NCBI GenBank assembly: GCA_947455205.1
Contig: CANGNF010000021.1
Coordinates: forward strand, 1-64,000
Source of the DNA: Acetobacteraceae bacterium
GTDB lineage: Bacteria; Pseudomonadota; Alphaproteobacteria; Acetobacterales; Acetobacteraceae
Reading direction: 5' to 3'
Length of the DNA: 64,000 bases
Shown here: in pieces, positions 33,481-41,949 of the stretch
Position numbering within the stretch: the stretch's first letter is position 1
Layout of the letters: the number at the start of each line of letters is the position of its first letter
The notes under the pieces: generated by a model
Told to the model about the DNA's origin: nothing
What the model saw: the letters and a program-made list of their open reading frames with translations, nothing else
Databases searched by the model: none
Made by a program: the position numbers and the translations under genes

Positions 33481-34215
33481 ATGGCGCTGACGCTCTACCC
33501 CGCCATCGACCTCAAGGCCGGCCAGGTGGTGCGGCTGAAGCGCGGCGAGATGGCCGACGCCACGGTCTATGGCAGCGACCCCGCGGCGCAGGCGCTGGCC
33601 TGGCGGCAGGCCGGCTTCGGCTGGCTGCATGTGGTGGACCTGGACGGCGCCTTCGCCGGCAAGCCGGCCAATGTGGCGGCGGTACGGGGCATCCTGGCGG
33701 CGATTCCCGGCCACAAGGTGCAGCTGGGCGGCGGCATCCGCGACATGGCGACCGTGGAGGCCTGGCTGGCGGCCGGGCTGACGCGGGTGATCCTGGGCTC
33801 GGCGGCGCTGAAGGATCCCGAATTCGCCAAGGCCGCCTGCCGGGCGTTTCCCGGCCAGGTGGCGGTGGGCATCGACGCCAAGGGCGGCATGGTGGCGACC
33901 GAGGGCTGGGCCGATGTCAGCACCACCTCGGCGGTGGAACTGGGCCGGCGGTTCGAGGACGCCGGTGCCGCGGCGATCATCTACACCGACATCGACCGCG
34001 ACGGCATGCTGGGCGGGGTGAACCTGGAGGCGACACTGGCGCTGGCCCAGGCGGTGAAGCTGCCGGTCATCGCTTCCGGCGGCGTGGCGAGCATTACCGA
34101 TGTGGCGGCGCTGGCGAAGCTTGGGGATCAGGGGATCGAGGGGGTGATCATCGGCCGCGCGCTGTATGATGGCCGCATCAACCCCGCCGAAGCGCTGGCA
34201 TTGGCCGGGGGTTAA
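33481..34215 (+). CDS. hisA: phosphoribosylformimino-5-aminoimidazole carboxamide ribotide isomerase HisA
   Basis: A 244-residue (beta/alpha)8 barrel enzyme for the fourth step of histidine synthesis. The N-terminal catalytic aspartate is in [15 protein letters not shown], the second in the [13 protein letters not shown] loop, and the phosphate-binding loops are GGGIRD and SGGVAS. The starting ATG at 33481 follows a 79-base gap after the GNAT gene that includes GGGAAAG just upstream. It works with HisF and HisH on the same intermediate. Confidence 0.97.
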   Translation: MALTLYPAIDLKAGQVVRLKRGEMADATVYGSDPAAQALAWRQAGFGWLHVVDLDGAFAGKPANVAAVRGILAAIPGHKVQLGGGIRDMATVEAWLAAGLTRVILGSAALKDPEFAKAACRAFPGQVAVGIDAKGGMVATEGWADVSTTSAVELGRRFEDAGAAAIIYTDIDRDGMLGGVNLEATLALAQAVKLPVIASGGVASITDVAALAKLGDQGIEGVIIGRALYDGRINPAEALALAGG

Positions 34216-34271
34216 CCGCTACCCCTGGCAAGGCCCGCGCTTCGTTGGCTGCAACCGGGGATGTTCTGTCG

Positions 34272-34667
34272 ATGAATACTGCTGTCCTGGCCGCCTATCG
34301 GCCGCAGGTTCTCAGCCTGCTTCGCTTCATGTCCGGGCTGCTGCTGCTGCAGCATGGCTGCCTGAAGCTGCTGGACTTTCCCGCCAACCACCCGCCGGCG
34401 GTGGTGTTCGGCAACCTGATGTGGTTCGGCGGGCTAATCGAGCTGGTCTGCGGCGTTCTGCTGGCGATCGGCCTGTTCACCCGGCCGGCGGCCTTCCTGG
34501 CGTCCGGCTTCACCGCCGTGGCCTATTTCATGGTGCATTGGGCGCGCGGGTTCTACCCGATCCTGAATGGTGGCGAGCTGGCGGTGCTGTACAGCTTCGT
34601 CTTCCTGTACCTGACCTTTGCCGGGCCGGGGCCGATCAGCGTCGACGCGAAACGCGGCGCGGAATAG
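34272..34667 (+). CDS. DoxX-family membrane protein
   Basis: A 131-residue inner-membrane protein with four predicted helices, matching the DoxX family. It begins LLRFMSGLLLLQHGCLKLLDF and continues with GLIELVCGVLLAIGLFTRPAAFLASG, both family signatures. DoxX-like proteins are linked to redox stress or thiosulfate:quinone chemistry in a few cases, but most are of unknown function. It lies between hisA and hisF in the same direction, yet is separated by a repeat-filled gap of 192 bp from hisF. Its stop codon is inside the first unit of a three-copy repeat. Confidence 0.85.
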   Translation: MNTAVLAAYRPQVLSLLRFMSGLLLLQHGCLKLLDFPANHPPAVVFGNLMWFGGLIELVCGVLLAIGLFTRPAAFLASGFTAVAYFMVHWARGFYPILNGGELAVLYSFVFLYLTFAGPGPISVDAKRGAE

Positions 34668-34721
34668 GCGACGCGAAGCGCGGCGCGGAGTAGCGCCTGC
34701 GCGAAACGCGGCGCGGAATGG
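34644..34721 (+). repeat. three-copy repeat starting in the last codons of doxX
   Basis: The unit CGCGAARCGCGGCGCGGART occurs three times, beginning near 34644, 34670 and 34698. The first copy encodes the C-terminal DAKRGAE and the stop of DoxX; the others lie downstream. This mirrors the dppC and hit gene ends. Confidence 0.75.
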
Positions 34722-34859
34722 CGCCGCGCGGGAAGGCGTCGGGCGGCTGCGGTGTAAGCGGCAGCGGCGTGGCGCTTGACCGGGGCGGGGTTTGCTTGCA
34801 TGGGGGCAGCCGCCCCGCGGGGCCGTGGTTTTCCCCTTAGACAAACCCTCAGGTGATCC

Positions 34860-35639
34860 GTGCTGGCGCTGCGTGTCATACCCTGCCTGGACGTCAAGGA
34901 CGGGCGCGTCGTCAAGGGCGTCAACTTCGTCGCGCTGCGCGATGCCGGCGACCCCGTGGAGCAGGCCCGCGCCTATGACCGGGAGGGCGCCGACGAGGTG
35001 ACCTTCCTGGATATCGGCGCAACGCATGAGAACCGCGACACCATGTACGACGTGGTAAGCCGCACGGCGGCCGAGGTGTTCATTCCCCTTACCGTCGGCG
35101 GCGGCGTCCGCAGCGTGGAGGATGTGCGCCGGCTGCTGCTGGCCGGCGCCGACAAGGCCAGCATCAACAGCGCGGCGGTCACCGACCCCGACCTGGTGCG
35201 CCGCGCGGCCGAGGCCTTCGGCAGCCAGGCCATTGTCGTCGCCATCGATGCCCGCAAGGTGGCCGACGGGCGGTGGGAGATCTTCACCCATGGCGGCCGC
35301 AAGCCGACCGGGATCGACGCCGTGGCCTGGGCGCAGCGCATGGAAGCCCTGGGCGCCGGCGAGATATTGCTGACCAGCATGGACCGGGACGGCACCAAGG
35401 CCGGCTTCGACCTGGACCTGCTGGCGCGGGTGCGCGCCGCGGTGCGGCTGCCGCTGGTGGCCAGCGGCGGGGTCGGCACGGTGGAGCATTTCGTCGAGGG
35501 TGCCCGCGTGGGCGCCACCGGGCTGCTCGCCGCCAGCGTGTTCCACTACGGCCAGTTCCGCATCGGCGATGCCAAGGCGGCGCTGGCCGCCGCCGGCTTT
35601 CCGGTGCGCCCGCTTCCCCCAACGATGAAGGCCGCCTGA
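34860..35639 (+). CDS. hisF: imidazole glycerol phosphate synthase cyclase subunit HisF
   Basis: A 259-residue barrel enzyme that, with HisH, makes imidazole glycerol phosphate and AICAR. The catalytic aspartates are in [18 protein letters not shown] and in [15 protein letters not shown]. Phosphate loops are GGGVRS and ASGGVGT. The start is a GTG at 34860, with AGGTGA directly upstream. Canonical HisF begins four residues before IPCLDV, as here. It runs into hisE with a two-base gap. Confidence 0.97.
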   Translation: MLALRVIPCLDVKDGRVVKGVNFVALRDAGDPVEQARAYDREGADEVTFLDIGATHENRDTMYDVVSRTAAEVFIPLTVGGGVRSVEDVRRLLLAGADKASINSAAVTDPDLVRRAAEAFGSQAIVVAIDARKVADGRWEIFTHGGRKPTGIDAVAWAQRMEALGAGEILLTSMDRDGTKAGFDLDLLARVRAAVRLPLVASGGVGTVEHFVEGARVGATGLLAASVFHYGQFRIGDAKAALAAAGFPVRPLPPTMKAA

Positions 35640-35641
35640 CC

Positions 35642-36202
35642 ATGGCCAAGGACAGCAAGACCAAGCCGAAGCCGGCGCTGAAGCCGAAGGCGAAGGCCGC
35701 CAAGGCCAAGGCGCCCAAGGCCAAGCTGGCCAAGGCGAAGCTCACCAAGGCGAAGCTGAAGCCGAAGGCGGCCAAGCGGCCGACCGCGCTGGTGCAGGCC
35801 GAGGCGCGCGTGCTGCGCCCGCTGGAGGTGAACACCGACGGCGCCGGGCCGGACGTGCTGGACCGGCTGTGGCAGACGGTGGAAGCGCGCCGCGTGGCCG
35901 GCGATGTCGAGGGCTCGCATTCCGCCCGGCTGATGGCGCGCGGCACCGCCAAGGTGACGCAGAAGCTGGGCGAGGAAGCGGTGGAATGCGTGATCGAGGC
36001 GACGCTGGGCCACCATGAGGGCACCGTCAGCGAAAGCGCCGACCTGCTGTACCACCTGGTGGTGGTGTGGGTGAATGCGGGCATCCAGCCCGGCGAGGTC
36101 TGGGCCGAGTTGATGCGGCGCGAGGGGATCAGCGGCATCGCCGAGAAGGCGGCGCGGCCGAAGGGCATCCTGCGGGTTGCCCGGACCACCAAGCTGCCCT
36201 GA
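35642..36202 (+). CDS. hisE: phosphoribosyl-ATP diphosphatase HisE with lysine/alanine-rich N-terminal extension
   Basis: A 186-residue protein whose C-terminal 110 residues are standard HisE (second step of histidine synthesis): VLDRLWQTVEAR, KVTQKLGEEAVECVIEA and ESADLLYHLVVVW with the metal-binding glutamates. Residues 1-48 are a Lys/Ala/Pro-rich tract of repeated KAK/KPK units, like the tails of histone H1-type proteins, and residues 49-73 link it to the enzyme. Typical HisE is about 107 residues with no such tract. The ATG at 35642 follows the hisF stop by two bases; starting later would leave no good start before VLRPLEVNTD. The extension is basic enough to bind nucleic acid, an inference. 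Confidence 0.93.
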   Translation: MAKDSKTKPKPALKPKAKAAKAKAPKAKLAKAKLTKAKLKPKAAKRPTALVQAEARVLRPLEVNTDGAGPDVLDRLWQTVEARRVAGDVEGSHSARLMARGTAKVTQKLGEEAVECVIEATLGHHEGTVSESADLLYHLVVVWVNAGIQPGEVWAELMRREGISGIAEKAARPKGILRVARTTKLP

Positions 36203-36218
36203 GACGGGAGGGGAAGAG

Positions 36219-36608
36219 ATGTCGGTTTCCGGTTTGCCGCCTTATGACGACGCGAACATCTTCGCGCGGATTTTGCGCGGGGAGATTCCCTGCAAGAAGG
36301 TCGCGGAGAGCGAGCACGCGCTGGCCTTCCGCGACATCAACCCGCAGGCGCCGGTGCATGTGCTGGTGGTGCCCAAGGGGCGCTGGGTCAGCGCCGCCGA
36401 CTTCCACGCCGGGGCTTCGGATGCCGAGATCGCCGGCTTTTGGCGCCTGGTCGGCCAGGTGGCCAAGGCCGAGGGGCTGGAGCCGCGCGGCTATCGACTG
36501 CTGACCAATATGGGCGAGGAAGGCGGGCAGGAAGTGCCGCATTTCCATGTGCACGTGTTCGGCGGCCGGCGGCTGGGGCGGATGGTGCCGGCGACGCCTG
36601 GGGGCTGA
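36219..36608 (+). CDS. HIT-family nucleotide hydrolase/transferase
   Basis: A 129-residue histidine-triad protein of the Hint branch. The motif HFHVHVFGG supplies the three histidines, with the catalytic one in the middle. It begins with the usual NIFARILRGEIPCKKV and ALAFRDINPQAPVHVLVVPK. Hint enzymes hydrolyse nucleoside phosphoramidates. It ends the histidine operon; hit next to hisE is a common alphaproteobacterial arrangement. A strong Shine-Dalgarno (GGGAGGGGAAG) precedes the ATG at 36219. The stop codon lies in the first unit of a 24-bp tandem repeat. Confidence 0.93.
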   Translation: MSVSGLPPYDDANIFARILRGEIPCKKVAESEHALAFRDINPQAPVHVLVVPKGRWVSAADFHAGASDAEIAGFWRLVGQVAKAEGLEPRGYRLLTNMGEEGGQEVPHFHVHVFGGRRLGRMVPATPGG

Positions 36609-36772
36609 TCGCCGGTGGCGCATAAGGCCTGACCGCCGGTGGCGCCGGGGGGCTGATTGGCGGGGGCTCCGGGGACCTGATTGCCGGGGGCGCCGGGAGG
36701 CTGATTGGCGGCGGCGCATAGGGCCTGACCGCCGGCGCTACCATGGGCGTAGCTGCCGGGGACGTTGCGGGC
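36605..36772 (+). repeat. 24-bp tandem repeat (six to seven units) starting at the hit stop codon
   Basis: Units begin at 36605, 36629, 36653, 36677, 36701 and 36725, exactly 24 bp apart, with a decayed seventh at 36749. The consensus is CTGAYYGSCGGNGGCGC followed by variable RG-rich bases. The TGA in the first unit is the stop of the hit gene. The array fills most of the 216-bp gap between hit and the convergent Bug gene. No gene is seen in it. Confidence 0.88.
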
Positions 36773-36824
36773 CTTACGCCCAAGACGCAGCCACCGAGGG
36801 CGTTACCGCGACGCGGGCCGATTG

Positions 36825-37817
36825 CTACTCCGCGCGGATGCCGGCCTCCTGGATCAGCGTGGCCCACTTCGTCGTCTCCGCCGCCATGAAGGCGCGGAAG
36901 CCGCTGGGCGTCTGCGGCATCGGCTCCAGCCCGCTGCGGGCCAGCAGCTCGCGCAGGGCGGGCCGGGCCAGGGCCTGGCGCAGCGCCGCCGACAGCGCCT
37001 CGGTCACCGGCGCCGGCGTGCCGGCCGGGGCCAGCAGGCCGAACCAGCTGCCGACATCGAAGCCCGGCACCCCCGATTCCGCCACTGTCGGCACCTCCGG
37101 CATCGCCGCCGCGCGCTGCGGGGTGGAAACCGCGATGGCGCGCAGCCGGCCGTCCCGCACATGCGGCAGGCTGGTGGACATGCCGTCGAAGATCATCGCC
37201 ACATGCCCGGCGATGACATCCGCCACCGCCGGCGCATTGCCGCGGTAGGGCACGTGGTTCAGCCGAATGCCGGCCAGCTTCTCCAGCAGCGCCCCGGCCA
37301 GGTGGGCGCCCTGGCCGACCCCGCCGGAGGCATAGCTGATCCCGCCCGGATTGGCCTTCGCCTGGGCGATCAGCCCGGCCATGCTGAGGATCGGGCTGTC
37401 CGGCCGCACCACCAGCATCAGCGGCAGGGTGGCGATGGCGCTGACCGGCGCGAAGTCGCGCACGGGGTCGTAGGGCAGGCTGGCATAGAGCGCGGGGTTG
37501 ACCACCAGCGTGCCGAAGAAGGGCACGAACAGCGTGGTGCCATCCGGCTTGGCCTTGGCCACCGCCTCGGCCGCCGGAAAGCCATTGCCGCCGCTGCGGT
37601 TGTCCACCAGCACCTGCAGGCCCCAGTCGGCGGCCCATTCGCGGGCGATGGCGCGGGCCACCAGGTCGGCCGGGCCGCCGGGCGGGAAGGGCACCACCAG
37701 CCGCACCGTCTGCCCGGCGAAGCCCGGCGGCAGGGCCGGCGCCTGGGCCTGGGTACCGCCCGCCAGGGTTCCGGCCAGGGTGGCGCCCAGCAGCGCCCGT
37801 CGTGCCATGCGTGCCAT
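36825..37817 (-). CDS. Bug-family solute-binding protein (third in window)
   Basis: A 330-residue Bug/TctC protein with a signal peptide (MARMARRALLGATLAGTLAGGTQAQA). The family loops are VRLVVPFPPGGPADLVARA, NRSGGNGFPAAEAVAKAKPDG and LNHVPYRGNAPAVADV. It is encoded three bases after the flavoprotein gene on the same strand. Such flavoprotein plus Bug pairs suggest that the binding protein brings the flavoenzyme's substrate, again without a TctAB permease nearby. The start could also be the ATG three codons later. Confidence 0.92.
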   Translation of the reverse strand: MARMARRALLGATLAGTLAGGTQAQAPALPPGFAGQTVRLVVPFPPGGPADLVARAIAREWAADWGLQVLVDNRSGGNGFPAAEAVAKAKPDGTTLFVPFFGTLVVNPALYASLPYDPVRDFAPVSAIATLPLMLVVRPDSPILSMAGLIAQAKANPGGISYASGGVGQGAHLAGALLEKLAGIRLNHVPYRGNAPAVADVIAGHVAMIFDGMSTSLPHVRDGRLRAIAVSTPQRAAAMPEVPTVAESGVPGFDVGSWFGLLAPAGTPAPVTEALSAALRQALARPALRELLARSGLEPMPQTPSGFRAFMAAETTKWATLIQEAGIRAE

Positions 37818-37820
37818 CGC

Positions 37821-39236
37821 TCAGCCCCCCGCCGCGCCGCGCCCGGCCAGGCGGCCGAAGATCGCGCTTTTCCCCAGGGAAGACCCGGTCATGTAGGCCG
37901 CGCCATGCAGCCCACCGATGACCTCGCCGGCGGCGAACAACCCCTCGATCGGGGTGCCGAACACGTCCAGCACGCGCATCCCGGGGTCCACGGACAGGCC
38001 GGCATAGGTGGCCAGCACCGCCGAGGTACTGGGGAAGCCGTAGAACGGCGCCTCGGTTATGGGGTGCAACTTGCCATAGCCCGCCGCCAGCCCGGTGCGG
38101 CCGAACTGGCTGTCCCGCCCGGCCAGCGCATCGGCGTTGTAGCGCGCCACCGTCGCCTCGAAGGCCGCGACCGGCAGGCCGAGCTTCTCGGCCAGCGCCG
38201 CCAGGGTCGGTGCCTGGATGATCCGGCCATCCGCCAGGCCGGCGGCCATGTCGGAGGTAGCGACGCCGGGCACGGATTGCGCCATCACCGGCGCATCGAA
38301 AACCTGGAAGGCCAGGCCGCCCGGCTGCTGCAGGCAGGCGTCGCCGATGATCTTGTAGCTGGCGCTTTCATCGGTGAAACGCTGGCCCTCGCGGTTCACC
38401 GCGATGGCGCCCTTGTAGATCGGGTGGATGATCGAAAGATCCTCCGGCCCCGCTGCCGGATGCACGCCGAAGGTGCCGCGCACATACCCCATGTCGCGCA
38501 GCCCGGCGCCCAGCGCGCAGCCCATCAGCAGCCCGTCGCCGACATTGCCGGGACCGCCGATCCGCAGCGCCTGGCGCTGGGCCGGGGCATGGATGGCCAG
38601 CAATGCCTCGTTGCGGGAAAAGCCGCCGGTGGCCAGCACCACGCCGCCCAGCGCCCGAATGCCCTGCACCACCCCGCCCAACCGCACCACCGCGCCCAGC
38701 ACCCGGCCTTCCGCCCCGCGCACCAGGCGCAGCACCGCGGCCTGGGTGTGCAGCACCACGCCGGCGGCGGCGGCGCGCTCCGCCAGGGCGCCGATCATCT
38801 GCCGGGTATCCACCCGGTTGCTGCGCGGCACCGACTGGCCGCCGCCCAGCTGGACGGAGCGGAAGACGACGCCCATCGCCTTCAGCCAGGCATGGGTTTC
38901 CCGCTGATGCGCCACATAGGTGGCGACCAGCGCCGGGTCGTTCTGCCGGCCGCCGACCGAAAGCAGGTCCTCGGCCAGTCTTTCATCGCTGTCGGCAATG
39001 CCCTGGGCGATCTGCTCCTCCGTGCCGGCGAAGCCCATGGCGCCGCCTGACAGCACCGTGCTGCCGCCGATCTCGGGCTGCTTTTCCAGCAGCATCACCT
39101 GGCTGCCGCCATGCGCGGCCTCCAGCGCGGCGGCGAAGCCGGCCAAGCCGGCACCGGCCACCAGCACCTCGGTCTGCCGCGCCCAATCCGCCTGGCCGGC
39201 GGCCAGGGCCCTGGCCAGCTGGTCGAGTTCCGACAT
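37821..39236 (-). CDS. FAD-dependent oxidoreductase, fumarate-reductase/ketosteroid-dehydrogenase type
   Basis: A 471-residue flavoprotein with the FAD dinucleotide motif GAGLAGFAAALEA at about residue 28 and the GGST..SGGAMGF and GGFSRNEALL patterns of the fumarate-reductase flavoprotein superfamily. The C-terminal GEVIGGLHGAAYMTGSSLG is the second FAD-contact motif. Members reduce activated double bonds or remove hydrogens next to a carbonyl. It has no signal peptide and no heme domain, so it is a cytoplasmic enzyme. Starting at the ATG at 39236 places the FAD motif normally. It is the first gene of a two-gene unit with the Bug gene. Confidence 0.88.
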   Translation of the reverse strand: MSELDQLARALAAGQADWARQTEVLVAGAGLAGFAAALEAAHGGSQVMLLEKQPEIGGSTVLSGGAMGFAGTEEQIAQGIADSDERLAEDLLSVGGRQNDPALVATYVAHQRETHAWLKAMGVVFRSVQLGGGQSVPRSNRVDTRQMIGALAERAAAAGVVLHTQAAVLRLVRGAEGRVLGAVVRLGGVVQGIRALGGVVLATGGFSRNEALLAIHAPAQRQALRIGGPGNVGDGLLMGCALGAGLRDMGYVRGTFGVHPAAGPEDLSIIHPIYKGAIAVNREGQRFTDESASYKIIGDACLQQPGGLAFQVFDAPVMAQSVPGVATSDMAAGLADGRIIQAPTLAALAEKLGLPVAAFEATVARYNADALAGRDSQFGRTGLAAGYGKLHPITEAPFYGFPSTSAVLATYAGLSVDPGMRVLDVFGTPIEGLFAAGEVIGGLHGAAYMTGSSLGKSAIFGRLAGRGAAGG

Positions 39237-39282
39237 GCGCTGCCTCCCGTTTGTTGGGGCAACGCGACCATGCGGGGCCAGG

Positions 39283-39315
39283 GGCGTCAAGCTGGGCGTC
39301 AAGCTGGGCGTCAGC
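39283..39315. repeat. 12-bp direct repeat before the MFS gene
   Basis: GGCGTCAAGCTG occurs twice in tandem (39283, 39295), and a third copy begins at 39307 before diverging. It lies in the 122-bp divergent gap between the flavoprotein gene and the MFS exporter gene. A regulatory role is only possible. Confidence 0.6.
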
Positions 39316-39358
39316 GCGGGGGTTCCGGCGCGGGCCGGGCTTCGCCAGGATGTGGCAC

Positions 39359-40924
39359 ATGGGTGGAAACGACGAGACGGCCGCGCCTGCAGGATCGACG
39401 CCGGCCGGGGATGACCCTGGCCGGGCATCGGAAGGCGCTGCGCCAGGCGTGCAGCGCAGCGCCATGCCTGGCACCCCGGACGGCGCCGCAGCGCCTGCGG
39501 AAGGCCGCCCGGCCCCCGCTCCCGCCCCGGCGGGCGTGGCGGCCGCCGACGCCAGCAACGCGACCGAGCATGCCGCGCCGGGCGCGCTGGGCCGCCTGCT
39601 GCTGGTCGGACTCGGCACCTCCGTGGTGCCGCTGGACAGCGCGCTGAACATCGCCTTTCCGGCGATGACGGCGCATTTCGGCCAGCCGGTCGCGGAGATC
39701 CAGTGGATCGTCATCTGCTACGTGCTGACCTATGGCAGCCTGATGCTGGGCATCGGCCGGTTGGGCGACATCTTCGGCCATGCCCGCGTGTTCCGCGCCG
39801 GGCTGGCCTGGAGCGCGCTGGCCTACCTGCTCTGCTCGGCGGCGCCGGGCTTCGGCTGGCTTATGGCCTGCCGGGTGCTGCAAGGCGTGGGCGCCGCGCT
39901 GGTCATCAGCTGCGGCCCGGCGCTGGTCACCAGCCTGTACCCGGAGGCGCTGCGCCCGCGCGTGCTGGGCGCCTATGCGCTGCTGTTCGCCACCGGGTCG
40001 GTGCTGGGGCCCTCGCTGGGCGGGGCGCTGGTGGCCTGGTTCGGCTGGGAGGCGGTGTTCTGGTTCCGCACGCCCATCGTGCTGGCGGCGCTGCTGCTGC
40101 TGCGCGGGCTGCCCGCCCCGCCGCGCGCCGCCGTGCGGGAAAGCTTCGACCTGGCCGGCGCGGTGCTGCTGGCTTTGGCCATCGGCAGCCTGCTGATGGC
40201 GGTGAACCAGGCGCGCAACGCCCCGGTGGCGCTGGCGCTGGCGGCGGTGTTCGCGGCGGCGCTGTGGGGCTTTCTGCGGCAGTCGCGGCGCAGCGCGCGG
40301 CCGGTGCTGGCGCTGCATGTCTTCGCCCTGCCCGGCTTTGCGCTGGTGAATGCCGCCAATGCGCTGGCCAACCTGGCGGCCTTCGCAGTGCTGCTCTTCG
40401 TGCCCTACTACCTGACGCGCATCGCCGCACTGCCGGTGGGGGTGGCCGGGCTGTTCCTGGCCAGCTCGGCGGCCGGGACCATGGCGGCTTCCCTGCCCGG
40501 CGGCTGGCTGCTGGGGCGGGTGCCGGCGCGGGCCATGGCGGCGGCGGGCATCGGCTGCATCGCCGCCGGGCTGGGGCTAATGGCGCTGTGGGGCGCGGCC
40601 ACGCCGGCCTGGCAGCTGCTGCCGCCGCTGCTGCTGCACGGCGCTGGGCTGGGGCTGCTGCAGGTCAGCTATACCGAGATCGTCACCGCCACCCTGCCGC
40701 GCGCCGACCGTGGCGTGGCCGGCAGCCTGGCGATGATGACGCGCACGCTGGGCGTGGTGACCGCGGCTTCCCTGCTGACCCTAGTGTTCGAGGGCATGCA
40801 GGCCGCCGCCCTGGCCGAGGGCGCGGCACCGGCCTTCCTGGCCGGCTTCCGCGCCAGCCTGGCCAGCGCCGCCGGGGTGGCGGCGCTGGTGGTGGTGGCC
40901 CTGGTGGTCAGGCGCCGGGCCTGA
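39359..40924 (+). CDS. MFS exporter, DHA2 (14-helix, drug:H+ antiporter) type
   Basis: A 521-residue membrane protein with fourteen predicted helices from residue 75 on. It has the DHA2-branch motifs LDSALNIAFPAM in the first helix and RLGDIFGHARVFRAG, the conserved cytoplasmic loop 2-3 motif A; motif C-like GSVLGPSLGGALVAW follows. The N-terminal about 70 residues are a Pro/Ala-rich cytoplasmic extension not usual for the family. I choose the ATG at 39359, eight bases after AGGA; the ATG three codons earlier is also open. Such carriers export drugs or metabolites using protons. No regulator gene is adjacent. Confidence 0.87.
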   Translation: MGGNDETAAPAGSTPAGDDPGRASEGAAPGVQRSAMPGTPDGAAAPAEGRPAPAPAPAGVAAADASNATEHAAPGALGRLLLVGLGTSVVPLDSALNIAFPAMTAHFGQPVAEIQWIVICYVLTYGSLMLGIGRLGDIFGHARVFRAGLAWSALAYLLCSAAPGFGWLMACRVLQGVGAALVISCGPALVTSLYPEALRPRVLGAYALLFATGSVLGPSLGGALVAWFGWEAVFWFRTPIVLAALLLLRGLPAPPRAAVRESFDLAGAVLLALAIGSLLMAVNQARNAPVALALAAVFAAALWGFLRQSRRSARPVLALHVFALPGFALVNAANALANLAAFAVLLFVPYYLTRIAALPVGVAGLFLASSAAGTMAASLPGGWLLGRVPARAMAAAGIGCIAAGLGLMALWGAATPAWQLLPPLLLHGAGLGLLQVSYTEIVTATLPRADRGVAGSLAMMTRTLGVVTAASLLTLVFEGMQAAALAEGAAPAFLAGFRASLASAAGVAALVVVALVVRRRA

Positions 40925-40933
40925 CCCGCCGGG

Positions 40934-41866
40934 CTACTTCGCCGGCGCGTACTTGCCGCTGACCTGCGGGGTCGGCGTATCGAAGCCCTGCTTCTGCCGG
41001 TCCAGCCGCGTCTCACGCGACCAGCTACGCTTCAGGTCGTCGCGCACGTTGAAGCCGAGGGTGCCCAGGCCTTCCACCGTCAGCGTCACCTCGTCGCCAT
41101 CCATGAAGCTGGACAGGCCGCGATGGTTGGTGCCAGTGGCCAGGATATCGCCCGGCTCCAGCGTGTGGATGGAGCTGGCCCATTCGATGCAGCGGGGGAT
41201 CTTGTGCGCCATGTCGTCGGTGTTGAATTTCTGCTTGATCTCGCCATTCACCGTCAGCGTGACGCCCAGCTTCTGCGGGTCCGGGATTTCATCCGCGGTG
41301 ACCAGGAAGGGGCCGATGGGCGCGAAGGTCTCGCGCGACTTCATCTGGAAGAAGCTGTTGCGCTCCGGCTTCAGGCCACGGGCGGAACCGTCGATGAAGT
41401 TGATGTAGCCGAAGACGTAGTTCATCGCCTCGGCCTGGCTGACGTTGCTGGCGCGCTTGCCGATGACCAGCGCCAACTCCGCCTCGCCTTCGAAGATCGT
41501 CGCCGGCACATCCGGCAGCACCATGGTATCGCCCGGCCCGATGATGGCGGTGGGCGCCTTGTGGAAGGCGTTGATCGCCGCCGGTTCCTTCAGCGTGCCG
41601 TCCTCCATGTAGTTGACGGCCATGCAGACGATGTTGCCGGGCTTGGGCAGCGGCGCGCGGATGCGGAGCCCCTTCAAGGGCACGCCCTTGCCCGTGGCGG
41701 CGGCGGCTTCCAGCCTGGGGCGGTAGGCGTCGAAGCGGGCGATCAGCCCGGTCATCAGGTCGCCGGGGCCGGTGTGCGGAATATCCGCGACCACGGCGGA
41801 GACATCCACCGCTTCCTCCCCACGTACCACGCACAGCCGGTAGTCATCGGCGAACAGCAGCTTCAT
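40934..41866 (-). CDS. fumarylacetoacetate hydrolase family protein
   Basis: A 310-residue member of the FAH superfamily. The metal site is seen in IFEGEAELALVIGK (Glu-x-Glu-type ligands) and the downstream NFIDGSARG region with its Asp. The catalytic loop includes GNIVCMAVNYMEDG at about residue 78. Members hydrolyse or decarboxylate beta-diketo and related acids in aromatic degradation. The start ATG at 41866 follows a good Shine-Dalgarno on the reverse strand (GGGAGG). It is divergent from cinA and convergent with the MFS gene (nine bases apart). Its precise substrate is unknown. Confidence 0.88.
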   Translation of the reverse strand: MKLLFADDYRLCVVRGEEAVDVSAVVADIPHTGPGDLMTGLIARFDAYRPRLEAAAATGKGVPLKGLRIRAPLPKPGNIVCMAVNYMEDGTLKEPAAINAFHKAPTAIIGPGDTMVLPDVPATIFEGEAELALVIGKRASNVSQAEAMNYVFGYINFIDGSARGLKPERNSFFQMKSRETFAPIGPFLVTADEIPDPQKLGVTLTVNGEIKQKFNTDDMAHKIPRCIEWASSIHTLEPGDILATGTNHRGLSSFMDGDEVTLTVEGLGTLGFNVRDDLKRSWSRETRLDRQKQGFDTPTPQVSGKYAPAK

Positions 41867-41949
41867 GGCAGCCTCCCGTCTGGGTTGTTGCGCGGATTGG
41901 ACACCAGCGGCGGCCCGGGGGCAATCTGCCGGCAAACGAGGACCAGCAC

